A stretch of DNA of 64,000 nt from Streptomyces sp. NBC_00525 (GTDB lineage Bacteria > Actinomycetota > Actinomycetes > Streptomycetales > Streptomycetaceae). The DNA lies in NCBI RefSeq assembly GCF_036346595.1, contig NZ_CP107834.1:2790001-2854000 (forward strand). The letters are read 5' to 3'. Numbering within the stretch: position 1 is the stretch's first letter; every line of letters starts with the position of its first letter. The position numbers and the translations under genes are program-made. A model generated the notes under the pieces. The model did no database searches and was not told the DNA's origin. It saw only the letters and a list, made by a program, of their open reading frames with translations. Shown piece after piece: positions 8,710 through 17,847 of the stretch.

Positions 8710-10266
8710 ATGTCCGCGACCACGACCGCCGCCGCACCACCGCTGGAGGCGACCGCAGAACGGCCGAACGCCGAACGACCGAACACCGACCGACCGCCCG
8801 CCCGTCGCGGCTCAAGGGTCGCCGTGGCGCTCTGCGTCGTCACGATCCTGCTGGCGGTGCTGGACTCGAACATCGTGTCCTCGGCCACCGTGCCGATCGT
8901 CCGCGACCTCGACCCCGTGCACGGCGTGGACCGGATTCCCTGGCTGATCGCCGCCTACCAGCTCGCCGCGACCGCCGCGCTGCCGCTGTACGGCAAGCTC
9001 TGCGACTCGCTCGGCTCCAAGAAGGTCTTCCTCGGGGCGCTCGCCACCTTCCTGACCGGGTCGGCACTGTGCGGAATGGCCCAGTCGATGAGCGAGCTGA
9101 TCGCCGCACGCGCCTTCCAGGGCGCCGGGGGCGGCGGGCTGATGAGCGTCACCATGGTCGTCCTGCGCCAGATCTCGGCGGCCGGAGCGAAGAAGGAGGG
9201 CACCGGCGGAGGGACGGGGGGTGACAAGAAGGGCAACATCGGCGGGATCATCGCCGGCGCGGGCATGGCGCTCGGCCCCTGGCTCGGCGGCGCCCTCGCC
9301 GACCACGCGGGCTGGCGCTGGATCTTCTACGTCAACCTGCCGGTCGGCATCGCCGTCCTCGTCACCGCCGCCCTCGTGGTCGAGCTCCCCGCCCGCACGA
9401 CGCGCCACCGCATCGACTTCCTCGGCGCCGCCCTCGCCGCCGCCTTCTCCACCGCGCTGCTCCTGGTCACCGAGTGGGGCGGCGAGGAGTACGCCTGGAC
9501 CTCGCCCACCATCACCGCGCTCGCCCTCGCCGCCGCCGTCGCGCTCGGACTGTTCCTGTGGCGCCAGGCCACGGCCGCCGAACCGATCCTGCCGCTCTCC
9601 CTCTTCGCGCTGCGGACCATGCGCTACGGCTTCGCGATCCAGGGGCTCGTGGGCGTCGCGATGATGGGCTCGATCGTCTACGTGATGATCTACCTCCAGG
9701 TCGTCCGGGGGGTCGCCGCGACCTCCGCCGGACTCTTCCTGGTCCCGATGGCGATCGGCATGACCGTCGTCGGCCTCGTCTCCGGCAGGCTGGTGGCGGC
9801 CGGCTGGTCGCAGAAGACCTTCGTCGTCAGCGGCACCGTCTCCGCCGCGGCCGCCCTCGCCCTGCTGACCACGCTCGACACGGACACCGGCCTGTGGACG
9901 GTGCGCGGCGCGCTGCTGCTCATGGGCATCGGCTTCGGCCAGCTCATCGGCCAGCTGATCGAACTCGTCCAGGACACCGCCCCGCCCGGCCGGCTGGGCG
10001 TCGCCACCACCGGAGTCCGCTTCTTCCAGACCCTGGGCACCGCGCTCGGCGCCTCCCTCTTCGGAGCCGTTCTCAGCAGGGTGTACGCCGCGCAGGGCCC
10101 CGGCGGCACCACCAGCGACATCGCCCGGCTCACCGGCCGGGCCCGCGAGGAGGCCCTGGACGCCTTCGTCTCCTCCACCGGCGCGGTCTTCGCCTGCGCC
10201 ACCGGGGCCATGGTCCTCGCCCTGATCCTGGCGACCCGGCTGCCCGGCCCCCGTACGACGGCCTGA
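8710..10266 (+). CDS. MFS transporter, DHA2 (EmrB/QacA) drug exporter
   Basis: A 518-residue, probably 14-helix proton antiporter of the inner membrane. Helix 1 has VALCVVTILLAVLDSNIVSSATVPIV with the motif D1-like LDSNIV of the DHA2 family. Motif A is LYGKLCDSLGSKKVFL and motif C is GAGMALGPWLGGALADHAGWRWIFYVNLPVG. A Gly/Lys-rich loop (KKEGTGGGTGGDKK) in the centre is longer than usual. The ATG at 8710 follows GGAGGGGGCC; upstream in-frame starts lie inside the promoter region. The divergent TetR gene suggests control by the exported compound. Substrate unknown. Confidence 0.93.
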   Translation: MSATTTAAAPPLEATAERPNAERPNTDRPPARRGSRVAVALCVVTILLAVLDSNIVSSATVPIVRDLDPVHGVDRIPWLIAAYQLAATAALPLYGKLCDSLGSKKVFLGALATFLTGSALCGMAQSMSELIAARAFQGAGGGGLMSVTMVVLRQISAAGAKKEGTGGGTGGDKKGNIGGIIAGAGMALGPWLGGALADHAGWRWIFYVNLPVGIAVLVTAALVVELPARTTRHRIDFLGAALAAAFSTALLLVTEWGGEEYAWTSPTITALALAAAVALGLFLWRQATAAEPILPLSLFALRTMRYGFAIQGLVGVAMMGSIVYVMIYLQVVRGVAATSAGLFLVPMAIGMTVVGLVSGRLVAAGWSQKTFVVSGTVSAAAALALLTTLDTDTGLWTVRGALLLMGIGFGQLIGQLIELVQDTAPPGRLGVATTGVRFFQTLGTALGASLFGAVLSRVYAAQGPGGTTSDIARLTGRAREEALDAFVSSTGAVFACATGAMVLALILATRLPGPRTTA

Positions 10267-10278
10267 CCGCCGCAGCGC

Positions 10279-10315
10279 GAAACCCCCCGACCGGACGAGC
10301 CGGTCGGGGGGTTTC
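10279..10315. terminator. Bidirectional terminator between MFS gene and purL
   Basis: A 16-bp perfect stem (10279-10294 with 10300-10315) with a 5-nt loop. The stem ends in AAA/TTT, so it presents a short T-run to both convergent transcripts. Confidence 0.85.
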
Positions 10316-10334
10316 GGTACGAGCGGTGCGGGAA

Positions 10335-12584
10335 CTACGCCAGCAGCGCCGGGATCGTCTCCTCGTGCGCCGTACGCAGCTCGCTCAGCGGGATGCTGAA
10401 CTCGCCCTGGACGTCGATCTCCTCGCCGTCCACGACACCGATGCGGGTCACGGGCAGACCGCGCGCCCCGCACATGTCGTTGAACCGCAGCTCCTCGCTG
10501 CGCGGCACCGAGACGACCGCGCGGCCCGCGGACTCGGAGAACAGCAGCGTGAACGCGTCGAGGCCGTCCGGCACGACCAGCCGGGCACCCTTCCCGCCAC
10601 GCAGGCAGGACTCGGTGACCGCCTGGATGAGGCCGCCGTCCGACAGGTCGTGCGCCGCGTCGATCATGCCGTCGCGGGAGGCCGAGATCAGGATCTCGGC
10701 GAGCAGCTTCTCGCGGCCCAGGTCCACCTTGGGCGGCATGCCGCCGAGGTGGCCGTGGACGACCTCGGACCAGGCCGAGCCGCCGAACTCCTCGTGCGTG
10801 TCGCCCAGCAGGTAGAGGAGCTGGCCCTCCTGCGCGAAGGCGACCGGCGTACGCCGCGTGACGTCGTCGATCACACCGAGCACGGCCACGACCGGCGTCG
10901 GGTGGATCGCCGTGTCACCGGTCTGGTTGTACAGCGAGACGTTGCCGCCGGTGACCGGGGTGCCCAGCTCCAGGCAGCCGTCCGCGAGACCGCGGGTGGC
11001 CTCGGCGAACTGCCACATGACGTCCGGGTCCTCGGGCGAACCGAAGTTCAGGCAGTCCGAGATCGCGAGCGGCTTGGCGCCGGTGGCGGCGACGTTGCGG
11101 TACGACTCGGCGAGCGCGAGCTGCGCCCCGGTGTACGGGTCGAGCTTGGCGTACCGGCCGTTGCCGTCGGTCGCCATGGCCACACCGAGGTTGGACTCCT
11201 CGTCGATGCGGACCATGCCGGCGTCCTCCGGCATCGCGAGGACGGTGTTGCCCTGCACGAACCGGTCGTACTGGTCCGTGATCCAGGACTTCGACGCCTG
11301 GTTCGGCGACGAGACCAGCTTGAGGACCTGCTCGCGCAGCTCGGCGCCGTTAGCGGGGCGGGCCAGCTTGCCGGCGTCGTCGGCCTGCAGCGCGTCCTGC
11401 CAGGACGGGCGGGCGAACGGGCGGTGGTAGGTCGGGCCCTCGTGGGCGACGGACCGCGGCGGCACGTCCACGATCTGCTCGCCGTGCCAGAAGATCTCCA
11501 GGTGGGAGCCCTCGGTCACCTCACCGATGACGGTGGCGATGACGTCCCACTTCTCGCAGATCTCCAGGAAGCGGTCCACGTGCTGCGGCTCGACGATGGC
11601 GCACATGCGCTCCTGCGACTCGCTCATGAGGATTTCCTCGGGCGAGAGGGAGGAGTCGCGCAGCGGCACCGTGTCCAGCTCGACGCGCATGCCGCCGGAG
11701 CCCGCGGAGGCCAGCTCGGACGTGGCGCAGGAGAGCCCGGCGCCGCCGAGGTCCTGGATGCCCGCGACGAGCTTCTCCTTGAAGATCTCCAGGGTGCACT
11801 CGATGAGGAGCTTCTCCTGGAACGGGTCACCGACCTGGACGGCGGGGCGCTTGGCGGGGCCGGTCGACTCGAAGGTCTCCGAGGCGAGCACGGAGACGCC
11901 GCCGATGCCGTCGCCGCCGGTGCGGGCGCCGTACAGGATGACCTTGTTGCCCGGCCCGGAGGCCTTCGCGAGGTGGATGTCCTCGTGCTTCATCACGCCG
12001 ATGCAGCCGGCGTTGACGAGCGGGTTGCCCTGGTAGCAGGCGTCGAAGACGACCTCGCCGCCGATGTTCGGCAGGCCGAGGCAGTTGCCGTACCCGCCGA
12101 TGCCCGCGACGACGCCCGGCAGGACGCGCTTGGTGTCGGGGTGGTCGGCGGCGCCGAAGCGCAGCGGGTCCACGACGGCGACCGGGCGGGCGCCCATGGC
12201 GAGGATGTCGCGGACGATGCCGCCCACACCGGTGGCCGCGCCCTGGTAGGGCTCGATGTACGAGGGGTGGTTGTGCGACTCCACCTTGAAGGTGACCGCG
12301 TACCCCTGGCCGACGTCGACCACACCGGCGTTCTCACCGATGCCGACGAGCATGGCGTCGTTGGCGGGGACCTTCTCGCCGAACTGCTTGAGGTGGACCT
12401 TGCTGCTCTTGTAGGAGCAGTGCTCGGACCACATCACGGAGTACATGGCGAGCTCGGCGCCGGTGGGGCGGCGGCCCAGGATCTCGCGGATGCGGGCGTA
12501 CTCGTCCTCCTTGAGGCCGAGTTCCTTCCAGGGCTGCTCGGTGTCCGGGGTTTCGGCCGCGTGCTCGACCGTGTCCAGGCTCAT
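10335..12584 (-). CDS. purL: Phosphoribosylformylglycinamidine synthase, large subunit
   Basis: A 749-residue small-type PurL, the synthetase subunit that converts FGAR to FGAM using ammonia from PurQ with PurS as a scaffold. Recognisable segments are [19 protein letters not shown] at the N-terminus, [15 protein letters not shown] ATP site (here [26 protein letters not shown]) and ITGNVSLYN-like [12 protein letters not shown]. The ATG at 12584 overlaps the purQ stop codon by 4 nt, so translation is coupled. A longer frame up to 13163 is only a read-through over purQ. Gene order purS-purQ-purL is the standard Gram-positive three-component arrangement. Confidence 0.96.
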   Translation of the reverse strand: MSLDTVEHAAETPDTEQPWKELGLKEDEYARIREILGRRPTGAELAMYSVMWSEHCSYKSSKVHLKQFGEKVPANDAMLVGIGENAGVVDVGQGYAVTFKVESHNHPSYIEPYQGAATGVGGIVRDILAMGARPVAVVDPLRFGAADHPDTKRVLPGVVAGIGGYGNCLGLPNIGGEVVFDACYQGNPLVNAGCIGVMKHEDIHLAKASGPGNKVILYGARTGGDGIGGVSVLASETFESTGPAKRPAVQVGDPFQEKLLIECTLEIFKEKLVAGIQDLGGAGLSCATSELASAGSGGMRVELDTVPLRDSSLSPEEILMSESQERMCAIVEPQHVDRFLEICEKWDVIATVIGEVTEGSHLEIFWHGEQIVDVPPRSVAHEGPTYHRPFARPSWQDALQADDAGKLARPANGAELREQVLKLVSSPNQASKSWITDQYDRFVQGNTVLAMPEDAGMVRIDEESNLGVAMATDGNGRYAKLDPYTGAQLALAESYRNVAATGAKPLAISDCLNFGSPEDPDVMWQFAEATRGLADGCLELGTPVTGGNVSLYNQTGDTAIHPTPVVAVLGVIDDVTRRTPVAFAQEGQLLYLLGDTHEEFGGSAWSEVVHGHLGGMPPKVDLGREKLLAEILISASRDGMIDAAHDLSDGGLIQAVTESCLRGGKGARLVVPDGLDAFTLLFSESAGRAVVSVPRSEELRFNDMCGARGLPVTRIGVVDGEEIDVQGEFSIPLSELRTAHEETIPALLA

Positions 12585-13261
12585 GCGTTGACCAGCTTCT
12601 TGATGATCGAGGTGAAGAAACCGAGACCGTCGGTGCGACCGGTGCCGATCAGCGGCTCCACCGCGTGCTCCGGGTGCGGCATCAGACCGACGACGTTGCC
12701 CGCGGCGTTGGTGACGCCCGCGATGTCGCGGAGCGAGCCGTTGGGGTTGCGGCCCACGTACCGGAAGGCGACGCGGCCCTCCGCCTCCAGCTCGTCGAGC
12801 GTGCGCTCGTCGGCGGTGTAGCGGCCGTCCATGTTCTTGAGCGGGACGGAGATCTCCTGGCCCTCGGCGTAGTCCGAGGTCCAGGCGGTGCCCGCGTTCT
12901 CGACGCGCAGCGTCTGGTCGCGGCAGACGAAGTGCAGGTGGTTGTTGCGCAGCATCGCGCCGGGCAGCAGGTGCGCCTCGGTGAGGACCTGGAAGCCGTT
13001 GCAGATGCCGAGGACCGGCAGGCCCGCCTTCGCCTGCTCGATCAGCGTCTCCATGACCGGCGAGAACCGGGAGATGGCTCCGGCGCGCAGATAGTCGCCG
13101 TACGAGAATCCGCCGGCCAGGATCACCGCGTCGACCTGGTGCAGGTCCTTGTCGCGGTGCCACAGCGATACGGGTTCGGCGCCCGCGACCCGTACGGCCC
13201 GCAGGGCGTCCTGGTCGTCGAGCGTGCCCGGAAAGGTGACGACTCCGATACGAGCGGTCAC
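12581..13261 (-). CDS. purQ: Phosphoribosylformylglycinamidine synthase, glutaminase subunit
   Basis: A 226-residue class I glutamine amidotransferase. The nucleophile elbow is [11 protein letters not shown], and the His/Glu of the triad lie in [10 protein letters not shown] near the C-terminus. The oxyanion segment is [17 protein letters not shown]. It hydrolyses glutamine and channels ammonia to PurL. The GTG start at 13261 overlaps the purS stop (GTGA) and its own stop overlaps the purL start (ATGA), so the three genes form a translationally coupled operon. Confidence 0.96.
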   Translation of the reverse strand: MTARIGVVTFPGTLDDQDALRAVRVAGAEPVSLWHRDKDLHQVDAVILAGGFSYGDYLRAGAISRFSPVMETLIEQAKAGLPVLGICNGFQVLTEAHLLPGAMLRNNHLHFVCRDQTLRVENAGTAWTSDYAEGQEISVPLKNMDGRYTADERTLDELEAEGRVAFRYVGRNPNGSLRDIAGVTNAAGNVVGLMPHPEHAVEPLIGTGRTDGLGFFTSIIKKLVNA

Positions 13262-13518
13262 TTCGACTCCTCGGCGTTCTCCACCTTCACGGTGAAGTCC
13301 TCGATCACGGTGTTGGCGAGGAAGGTCTCCGCCATCTCGTGAATACGGGCGAGGGCGGCGTCATCGACCGGCCCCTCGACCTCCAGCTCGAAACGCTTTC
13401 CCTGACGTACGTCCGCGATTCCCTCGAAGCCGAGACGGGGCAGTGCGCGCTGCACCGCCTGTCCCTGCGGGTCGAGGATCTCGGGCTTGAGCATGACGTC
13501 GACTACGACGCGTGCCAC
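13258..13518 (-). CDS. purS: Phosphoribosylformylglycinamidine synthase subunit PurS
   Basis: An 86-residue PurS that bridges PurQ and PurL in the FGAM synthase complex. The sequence [30 protein letters not shown] is a near-perfect family match. I use the GTG at 13518, giving MARVVVDV, rather than the GTG two codons upstream, because the latter overlaps the ribosome-binding site GGGAG. It is the first gene of purS-purQ-purL, and its promoter lies in the 386-nt region shared with the divergent lsr2. Confidence 0.94.
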   Translation of the reverse strand: MARVVVDVMLKPEILDPQGQAVQRALPRLGFEGIADVRQGKRFELEVEGPVDDAALARIHEMAETFLANTVIEDFTVKVENAEESK

Positions 13519-13904
13519 TGGCACTCCCGGTGTGGTGGTGTGGTGCGGCTGTTTCTCCGGAGGGGGTACCCCGGACCCCCGCGGGTCCTCTCAGCGTACC
13601 TGGCCGGAAATTCTACGCGGGTAGATATCAAACGGGATAGATCACACTCAGATTTCGAACGATCACCGGACGGCGGAAAAGCCGCGAAACAAATGCTCAA
13701 GGGCCACTCGCATAGCGCCCGGACACGCGCAGGTAATTGGGCGGGCTTCACAATGCGGTCCCTCCCGCTGTACAAATGATTACCGGGGAATGCAGCATTG
13801 CCCCGGAGCACCGACAACAGTCGGCCCGCATCCGCGCTCACAGCCGGAAGGCCGGCATCGGCGCATGTCAGACGCGTCGATGCCGTAGGAAAGGACCGAT
13901 ATCC
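13519..13904. promoter_or_regulatory. Divergent promoter region of purS and lsr2
   Basis: Intergenic DNA of 386 nt, with an unusually AT-rich stretch for this genome (around 13605-13665, including TAGATATCAAACGGGATAGATCA). Such AT-rich DNA would be a plausible target for the nucleoid protein Lsr2, whose gene starts here. An imperfect inverted repeat, CCGGGGAATGC / GCATTGCCCCGG, lies around 13780-13805. No gene is seen. Confidence 0.45.
13853..13885 (+). promoter_or_regulatory. Leader stem-loop abutting the lsr2 ribosome-binding site
   Basis: An 8-bp inverted repeat CGGCATCG / CGATGCCG (13853-13860 with 13878-13885), with a 17-nt loop that contains its own GCG/CGC pair. It ends immediately before the AGGAAAGGA Shine-Dalgarno of lsr2. 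A translational control element is possible but untested. Confidence 0.35.
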
Positions 13905-14240
13905 GTGGCGCAGCGCGTAGTGGTCACACTCTCCGACGACATCGACGGGGGAGCGGCGGCGGAAACGGTCGGCTTCGCCCTGGACGGGAAGTCGTACGAG
14001 ATCGACCTCAATCAGTCCAACGCAAAGAAACTGCGCGACGCCCTGGCCCCGTACATGGCGGCCGGTCGCAAGCAGACAAATACCGGCAAGAGCGGCAAGG
14101 CGCCCGTTCCGTACCGGCACACCGCGCTGGCGCCCGACCCGGCGGCGGTGCGCGCCTGGGCGCGCTCGCACCGGATGGACGTGCCGGCCCGGGGGCGCAT
14201 CCCCAAGAGCGTCTACGAGGCGTTCCGGGAAGCGAGTTAA
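13905..14240 (+). CDS. lsr2: Lsr2, AT-binding nucleoid-associated xenogeneic silencer
   Basis: A 111-residue H-NS-like protein that coats horizontally acquired AT-rich DNA. The N-terminal dimerisation domain is MAQRVVVTLSDDIDGGAAAETVGFALDGKSYEIDL. A basic linker follows (AAGRKQTNTGKSGKAP). The C-terminal DNA-binding domain carries VRAWARSHRMDVPARGRIPKSVYEAF, with the AT-hook-like PARGRIP in the place of the mycobacterial RGR motif. The GTG at 13905 is set by the conserved N-terminus and the AGGAAAGGA site 9-12 nt upstream. It may silence foreign DNA such as the lower-GC island near 47 kb (inference). Confidence 0.95.
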   Translation: MAQRVVVTLSDDIDGGAAAETVGFALDGKSYEIDLNQSNAKKLRDALAPYMAAGRKQTNTGKSGKAPVPYRHTALAPDPAAVRAWARSHRMDVPARGRIPKSVYEAFREAS

Positions 14241-14383
14241 CTCCTCAACAGGTTCGGCCGGCCCCGGCGGGGGCCGCACCGGGGACCTGCGGGGGAGCCG
14301 ACTTGCGCAACACCCCCGCAGGTCGGCTAGAGTCTGGAGCACGCCGAGGGGCAAGGCCGAAAAGGCCGAACCCCACGCAGCGT

Positions 14384-14455
14384 GCGGGTGTAGTTCAGTA
14401 GCAGAACATCCCCCTTCCAGGGGGAAGGCGCAGTGTGCAATTCCTGTCACCCGCT
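14384..14455 (+). tRNA. tRNA-Gly(TCC) with aberrant D- and T-arms
   Basis: The acceptor stem GCGGGTG/CACCCGC, discriminator T and 7-nt anticodon loop CTTCCAG (anticodon TCC) are sound, and they supply the glycine identity elements. The D-loop is AGTAGCA, so G18 of the usual GG pair is A. The T-loop reads TGCAATT instead of TTCGATT, and the flanking T-stem (CAGTG / CCTGT) barely pairs. Thus the G18-Psi55 contact is lost on both sides while G19-C56 is kept. This could be a specialised non-proteinogenic tRNA, an atypical but functional tRNA, or a decaying gene. Confidence 0.8.
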
Positions 14456-14536
14456 CTGCATCACTCCTGCAGGACCACTCCGGTGGATCAGGTAGGGTAG
14501 TGATCGCTCCACCGGTGAAAGCCGAGTGGCAGCAAT

Positions 14537-14609
14537 GCGGACGTAGCTCAGTTGGTAGAGCGCAACCTTGCCAAGGTTGAGGTCGCCAGTTCGAACCTGG
14601 TCGTCCGCT
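14537..14609 (+). tRNA. tRNA-Gly(GCC)
   Basis: A canonical cloverleaf: acceptor GCGGACG/CGTCCGC, D-loop with GTTGGT, anticodon loop TTGCCAA (GCC), T-loop TTCGAAC, discriminator T. CCA is not encoded. It is 81 nt downstream of the aberrant tRNA-Gly and identical in sequence to the copy at 18478-18550. Confidence 0.95.
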
Positions 14610-14618
14610 CCACTGAAG

Positions 14619-14647
14619 AAGGCCCCGGTCATTTCGACCGGGGCCTT
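14619..14647 (+). terminator. Terminator of the tRNA-Gly pair
   Basis: A 12-bp perfect stem (14619-14630 with 14636-14647), 5-nt loop, followed by CTTCTT. It ends the tRNA transcript before the ABC transporter operon. Confidence 0.8.
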
Positions 14648-14759
14648 CTTCGTGCATTCATGTACGCGGCCCCCGTGCGCCGTCGGCCATGACGTTTGTC
14701 ATGCGGGGTGGTGACAGCCCGCACTGCCCCCGGCCTTCCGGCAGGGGGAATCTGAAGTC

Positions 14760-15704
14760 ATGACCAGCGACGACATGGCCCGTGAGTGCGTGATCCAGGC
14801 GGAGGACGTCCGCCGCCGCTACGACGGCGGCTTCGAGGCCGTGAGCGGCGTCTCGTTCTCGGTGGCACGTGGCGAACTGTTCGCCCTGCTCGGGACGAAC
14901 GGCGCCGGCAAGACCTCCACCGTCGAGCTGCTGGAGGGCCTGGACCGCCCCGACGGCGGCCGGATCCAGGTCCTCGGCCACGACCCGTACGGCGAGCGCG
15001 CGGCGGTCCGCCCCCGCATCGGCGTGATGCTCCAGGAGGGCGGCTTCCCCTCGGAACTGACGGCCGCCGAGACGGTACGGATGTGGGCGGGTTGCACCAG
15101 CGACTCCCGGCCGACCGCGGAGGCCCTGGAGCTGGTCGGCCTCGGCCACCGCGGCCGGGTCCGGGTCAAGCAGCTCTCGGGCGGTGAGCGGCGGCGCCTC
15201 GACCTGGCGCTGGCCCTGCTCGGCCGGCCCGAGGTGCTCTTCCTGGACGAGCCGACGACCGGCCTGGACGCCGAGGGCCGCCGCGACACCTGGGAGCTGG
15301 TCCGCCGGCTCCAGGAGGAGGGCACCACGGTCCTGCTCACCACGCACTACCTGGAGGAGGCGGAGGCCCTCGCGGACCGGCTCGCGATCATGCACCGGGG
15401 CCGGATCGTCACGGCGGGCACCCCCGCCGAGGTGACGGCCGCCCGCCCCGCCCGCATCCGCTTCGAGCTGCCCGACGACGTACCGGCCGCACGGCTGCCC
15501 CTGGTCCTCCACGCCGCCGCCGAGGGCCGCCGGGTGGAGATCCGCACGTTCCGCCTCCAGGACTCCCTCGCCGAACTGCTGCGCTGGGCCGCCGAATCGG
15601 ACGTCGTGCTGCACAAGCTCGACGCCCGCGCGGCCTCGCTCGAAGAGGCGTTCCTCGACATCGCGAGGTCCGCCGCCGAAACCGAAGAGGTACCCGTTCC
15701 ATGA
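14760..15704 (+). CDS. ABC-2 type exporter, ATP-binding protein
   Basis: 314 residues of the DrrA/NatA type. Walker A is LLGTNGAGKTSTVELL, the signature LSGGERRRLDLALALL, Walker B EVLFLDEPTTGLD, and the switch His is in LLTTHYLEEAEAL. A C-terminal extension of about 90 residues follows the ATPase core, as in antibiotic-export ATPases. Its stop overlaps the permease start (ATGA). With the downstream histidine kinase and regulator it forms an exporter plus two-component module, often linked to envelope stress or antibiotic sensing. The substrate is not evident. Confidence 0.93.
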   Translation: MTSDDMARECVIQAEDVRRRYDGGFEAVSGVSFSVARGELFALLGTNGAGKTSTVELLEGLDRPDGGRIQVLGHDPYGERAAVRPRIGVMLQEGGFPSELTAAETVRMWAGCTSDSRPTAEALELVGLGHRGRVRVKQLSGGERRRLDLALALLGRPEVLFLDEPTTGLDAEGRRDTWELVRRLQEEGTTVLLTTHYLEEAEALADRLAIMHRGRIVTAGTPAEVTAARPARIRFELPDDVPAARLPLVLHAAAEGRRVEIRTFRLQDSLAELLRWAAESDVVLHKLDARAASLEEAFLDIARSAAETEEVPVP

Positions 15705-16504
15705 CCACCGCGACCACCCCTGCGGCCGACACCGCCGCCCGCACCACGGCCCTGGGCCGGCTGACCGCCCTCGGGCGCGCCGAGCTGGCACTGCTCGCCC
15801 GGAACCGGACGGCGATCTTCGTCGCGCTGTTCATGCCGGCGGCGATGATCATGTCCATGCGGTCGGCGTTCAAGAACATCGACCTCGACGGCACCGGCCT
15901 GACCATGGCCGGGGCCGCACTCCTGGGCGGCATCGGAGTGGTGCTCATCCAGGCCCTCTACATGAACATGGCCGCCGCCTACGTCGCCCGGCGCGAGGAA
16001 CTGGTCCTGAAGCGGCTGCGCACCGGCGAGATCACGGACCGGGAGATCCTCACCGGGACGGCCCTGCCCTCCGCCGCCCTCGCGCTGGCGCAGAGCGCGG
16101 TGATCGTCGCCGCCGGCGCGTTCTTCTTCGACCTCGGCGCCCCCGAACGCCCGGACCTGCTGCTGGTCGGACTGCTGCTGGGCATGGTGCTGCTGACGGC
16201 CCTGGCCGCCGTCACCTCCGTCGTCACGCGCACGGTGCAGACGGCCCAGCTGACGACCCTTCCGCTGTTCCTGGTCTCGATGATGGGTTCGGGCCTCTTC
16301 GTCCCGCTAGACGTCTTCCCGGACCGGCTCGCGGCGTTCTGCGAGTTCCTGCCCGTGACCGGCGTGATGACCCTGATCCGGGCCGGCTGGTTCGGCATCC
16401 CCGAGAGCTCCGACCTGATCGGCGCCGCGCTGACCGGGCTGGCCTGGACCGCACTCGCCGTGTTTGCTGTGCAGCGGTGGTTCCGCTGGGAACCGCGACG
16501 CTGA
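15701..16504 (+). CDS. ABC-2 type exporter, membrane permease
   Basis: A 267-residue ABC2 membrane protein with about six hydrophobic helices, starting with NRTAIFVALFMPAAMIM after a cytosolic N-terminus. VARREELVLKRLRTGEIT is the typical cytoplasmic loop of ABC-2 permeases. The gene overlaps the ATPase gene by 4 nt and is followed after 14 nt by the sensor kinase. It pairs with that ATPase to form a homodimeric or 2+2 exporter. Confidence 0.9.
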   Translation: MTTATTPAADTAARTTALGRLTALGRAELALLARNRTAIFVALFMPAAMIMSMRSAFKNIDLDGTGLTMAGAALLGGIGVVLIQALYMNMAAAYVARREELVLKRLRTGEITDREILTGTALPSAALALAQSAVIVAAGAFFFDLGAPERPDLLLVGLLLGMVLLTALAAVTSVVTRTVQTAQLTTLPLFLVSMMGSGLFVPLDVFPDRLAAFCEFLPVTGVMTLIRAGWFGIPESSDLIGAALTGLAWTALAVFAVQRWFRWEPRR

Positions 16505-16518
16505 AAGGGAGGTGGGGC

Positions 16519-17847
16519 GTGATCCGGGTACGGGGCTGGCGCCGCAGCTGGCAGGAGCGCAGCAAGCTGGAGCGGATCGACCTGTACTCACGGTTCACCA
16601 TCTCCGTGATGCCCTGGTTCTTCGCCCTGGCCTGGCAGGGGGTGCCCTTCGGGTCGGACATCCGCCATGCACCCCTTCCGCTGGCGCTGGGAGCGGCGCT
16701 GCTCCTGGCGAGCCTGGCGCAGTGCCTGCTGAGCAACCTCAACCTCCCGGCGTCGTACGAGCACTACCTCGGCACCTCCGTCTTCCCCCAGCGGCGCCTG
16801 TGGGCACCCGTGGCGCTCCTGCTGCTGGCCATCGGGCTGCTGGCGGTGCTGGCCGGGGTGGACGGGGTGCACGGCGCCGGGCTGCTGCTCATGGCGCTGA
16901 ACGCCCCGGTGGCCCTCGTGATCACACGCGTCCTGCTGGTGCCGATCCGCCGCTTCCTGATCGAGTCGCTCGGCCTCACCGCCCTGATCACCGGGGCACT
17001 CGCGGTGGCGGGGGTCCGGGGCGGCACGCTGGCCGCCGTGGTGCCGTGCAGCCTCTTCGGCTGTGTGCTGATGCTGATCTCGATCCGGCCCAGCGCCTGG
17101 AGCATGAGCGTGATGTGGCAGGCGGAGGAGGCGCGGGACGTGCAGGCCAGGCTCGCCGTCGCCGAGGAACGGCTGCGGTTCGGCCGGGACATGCACGACG
17201 TGCTGGGCCGCAACCTCGCGGTGATCGCCCTCAAGAGCGAACTCGCGGTGGAGCTGGCGCAGCGCGGCCGGCCGGAGGCGGTGGAGCAGATGGTCGAGGT
17301 GCAGCGGATAGCGCGGGCCTCCCAGCAGGAGGTGCGCGATGTGGTACGCGGCTACCGCGAGGCCGACCTCACCACCGAACTGGCCGGTGCCAAGGGCGTG
17401 CTGAACGCGGCCGGCATCGAGTGCACGGTGACCGGCGACGGCGGGGAGCGGCTGCCCGCGCCCGTCCAGTCGGCGCTCGGCTGGGTGGTCCGGGAGGCGG
17501 CGACCAATGTGCTGCGCCACGGCGACCCGCGCGCGTGCGTGATCCGGGTGACCACGACAGCGGACGCCGCGGTGCTCCGGGTGGAGAACGACGGCGCGGC
17601 GGCCGCCGTTGCCGCGCCCGCGTCGGGCACCGCCGGCTCCGGGCTGGCCGGCCTCCGGGAACGGCTCGGCGCGCTGGACGGCACGCTGGAGGCGGGGCTC
17701 GCGGAGAACGGCCGCTTCCATCTGACCGCCAGCATCCCGCTGACCGAGGCGGAGGGCCGCCGCAAGCGGGGAATGCCGCCGGGGACCGCGGTGGCCCCCG
17801 GCGTGATCGTGGGGCCGGGACGCGGCCTGCTGGAAGGAAGACGATGA
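16519..17847 (+). CDS. Sensor histidine kinase, HisKA_3 (NarL-partner) type
   Basis: A 442-residue kinase. About six hydrophobic segments span residues 20-200, with no large extracellular domain. The phospho-acceptor helix is LRFGRDMHDVLGRNLAVIALK (His in MHD). The HATPase domain has VREAATNVLRHG (N-box) and GSGLAGLRERLGALDG (G-box). The GTG at 16519 is preferred over the GTG at 16477, which lies inside the permease gene, because GGGAGG precedes it. Its stop overlaps the regulator start (ATGA). Compact HisKA_3 sensors of this kind often sense membrane state or a ligand bound by the adjacent ABC transporter. Confidence 0.92.
   Translation: MIRVRGWRRSWQERSKLERIDLYSRFTISVMPWFFALAWQGVPFGSDIRHAPLPLALGAALLLASLAQCLLSNLNLPASYEHYLGTSVFPQRRLWAPVALLLLAIGLLAVLAGVDGVHGAGLLLMALNAPVALVITRVLLVPIRRFLIESLGLTALITGALAVAGVRGGTLAAVVPCSLFGCVLMLISIRPSAWSMSVMWQAEEARDVQARLAVAEERLRFGRDMHDVLGRNLAVIALKSELAVELAQRGRPEAVEQMVEVQRIARASQQEVRDVVRGYREADLTTELAGAKGVLNAAGIECTVTGDGGERLPAPVQSALGWVVREAATNVLRHGDPRACVIRVTTTADAAVLRVENDGAAAAVAAPASGTAGSGLAGLRERLGALDGTLEAGLAENGRFHLTASIPLTEAEGRRKRGMPPGTAVAPGVIVGPGRGLLEGRR

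Noticed and set aside
9474..12821. 1115-residue plus-strand open frame
   Set aside because: Shadow of the MFS gene and of purL/purQ; no protein family features.
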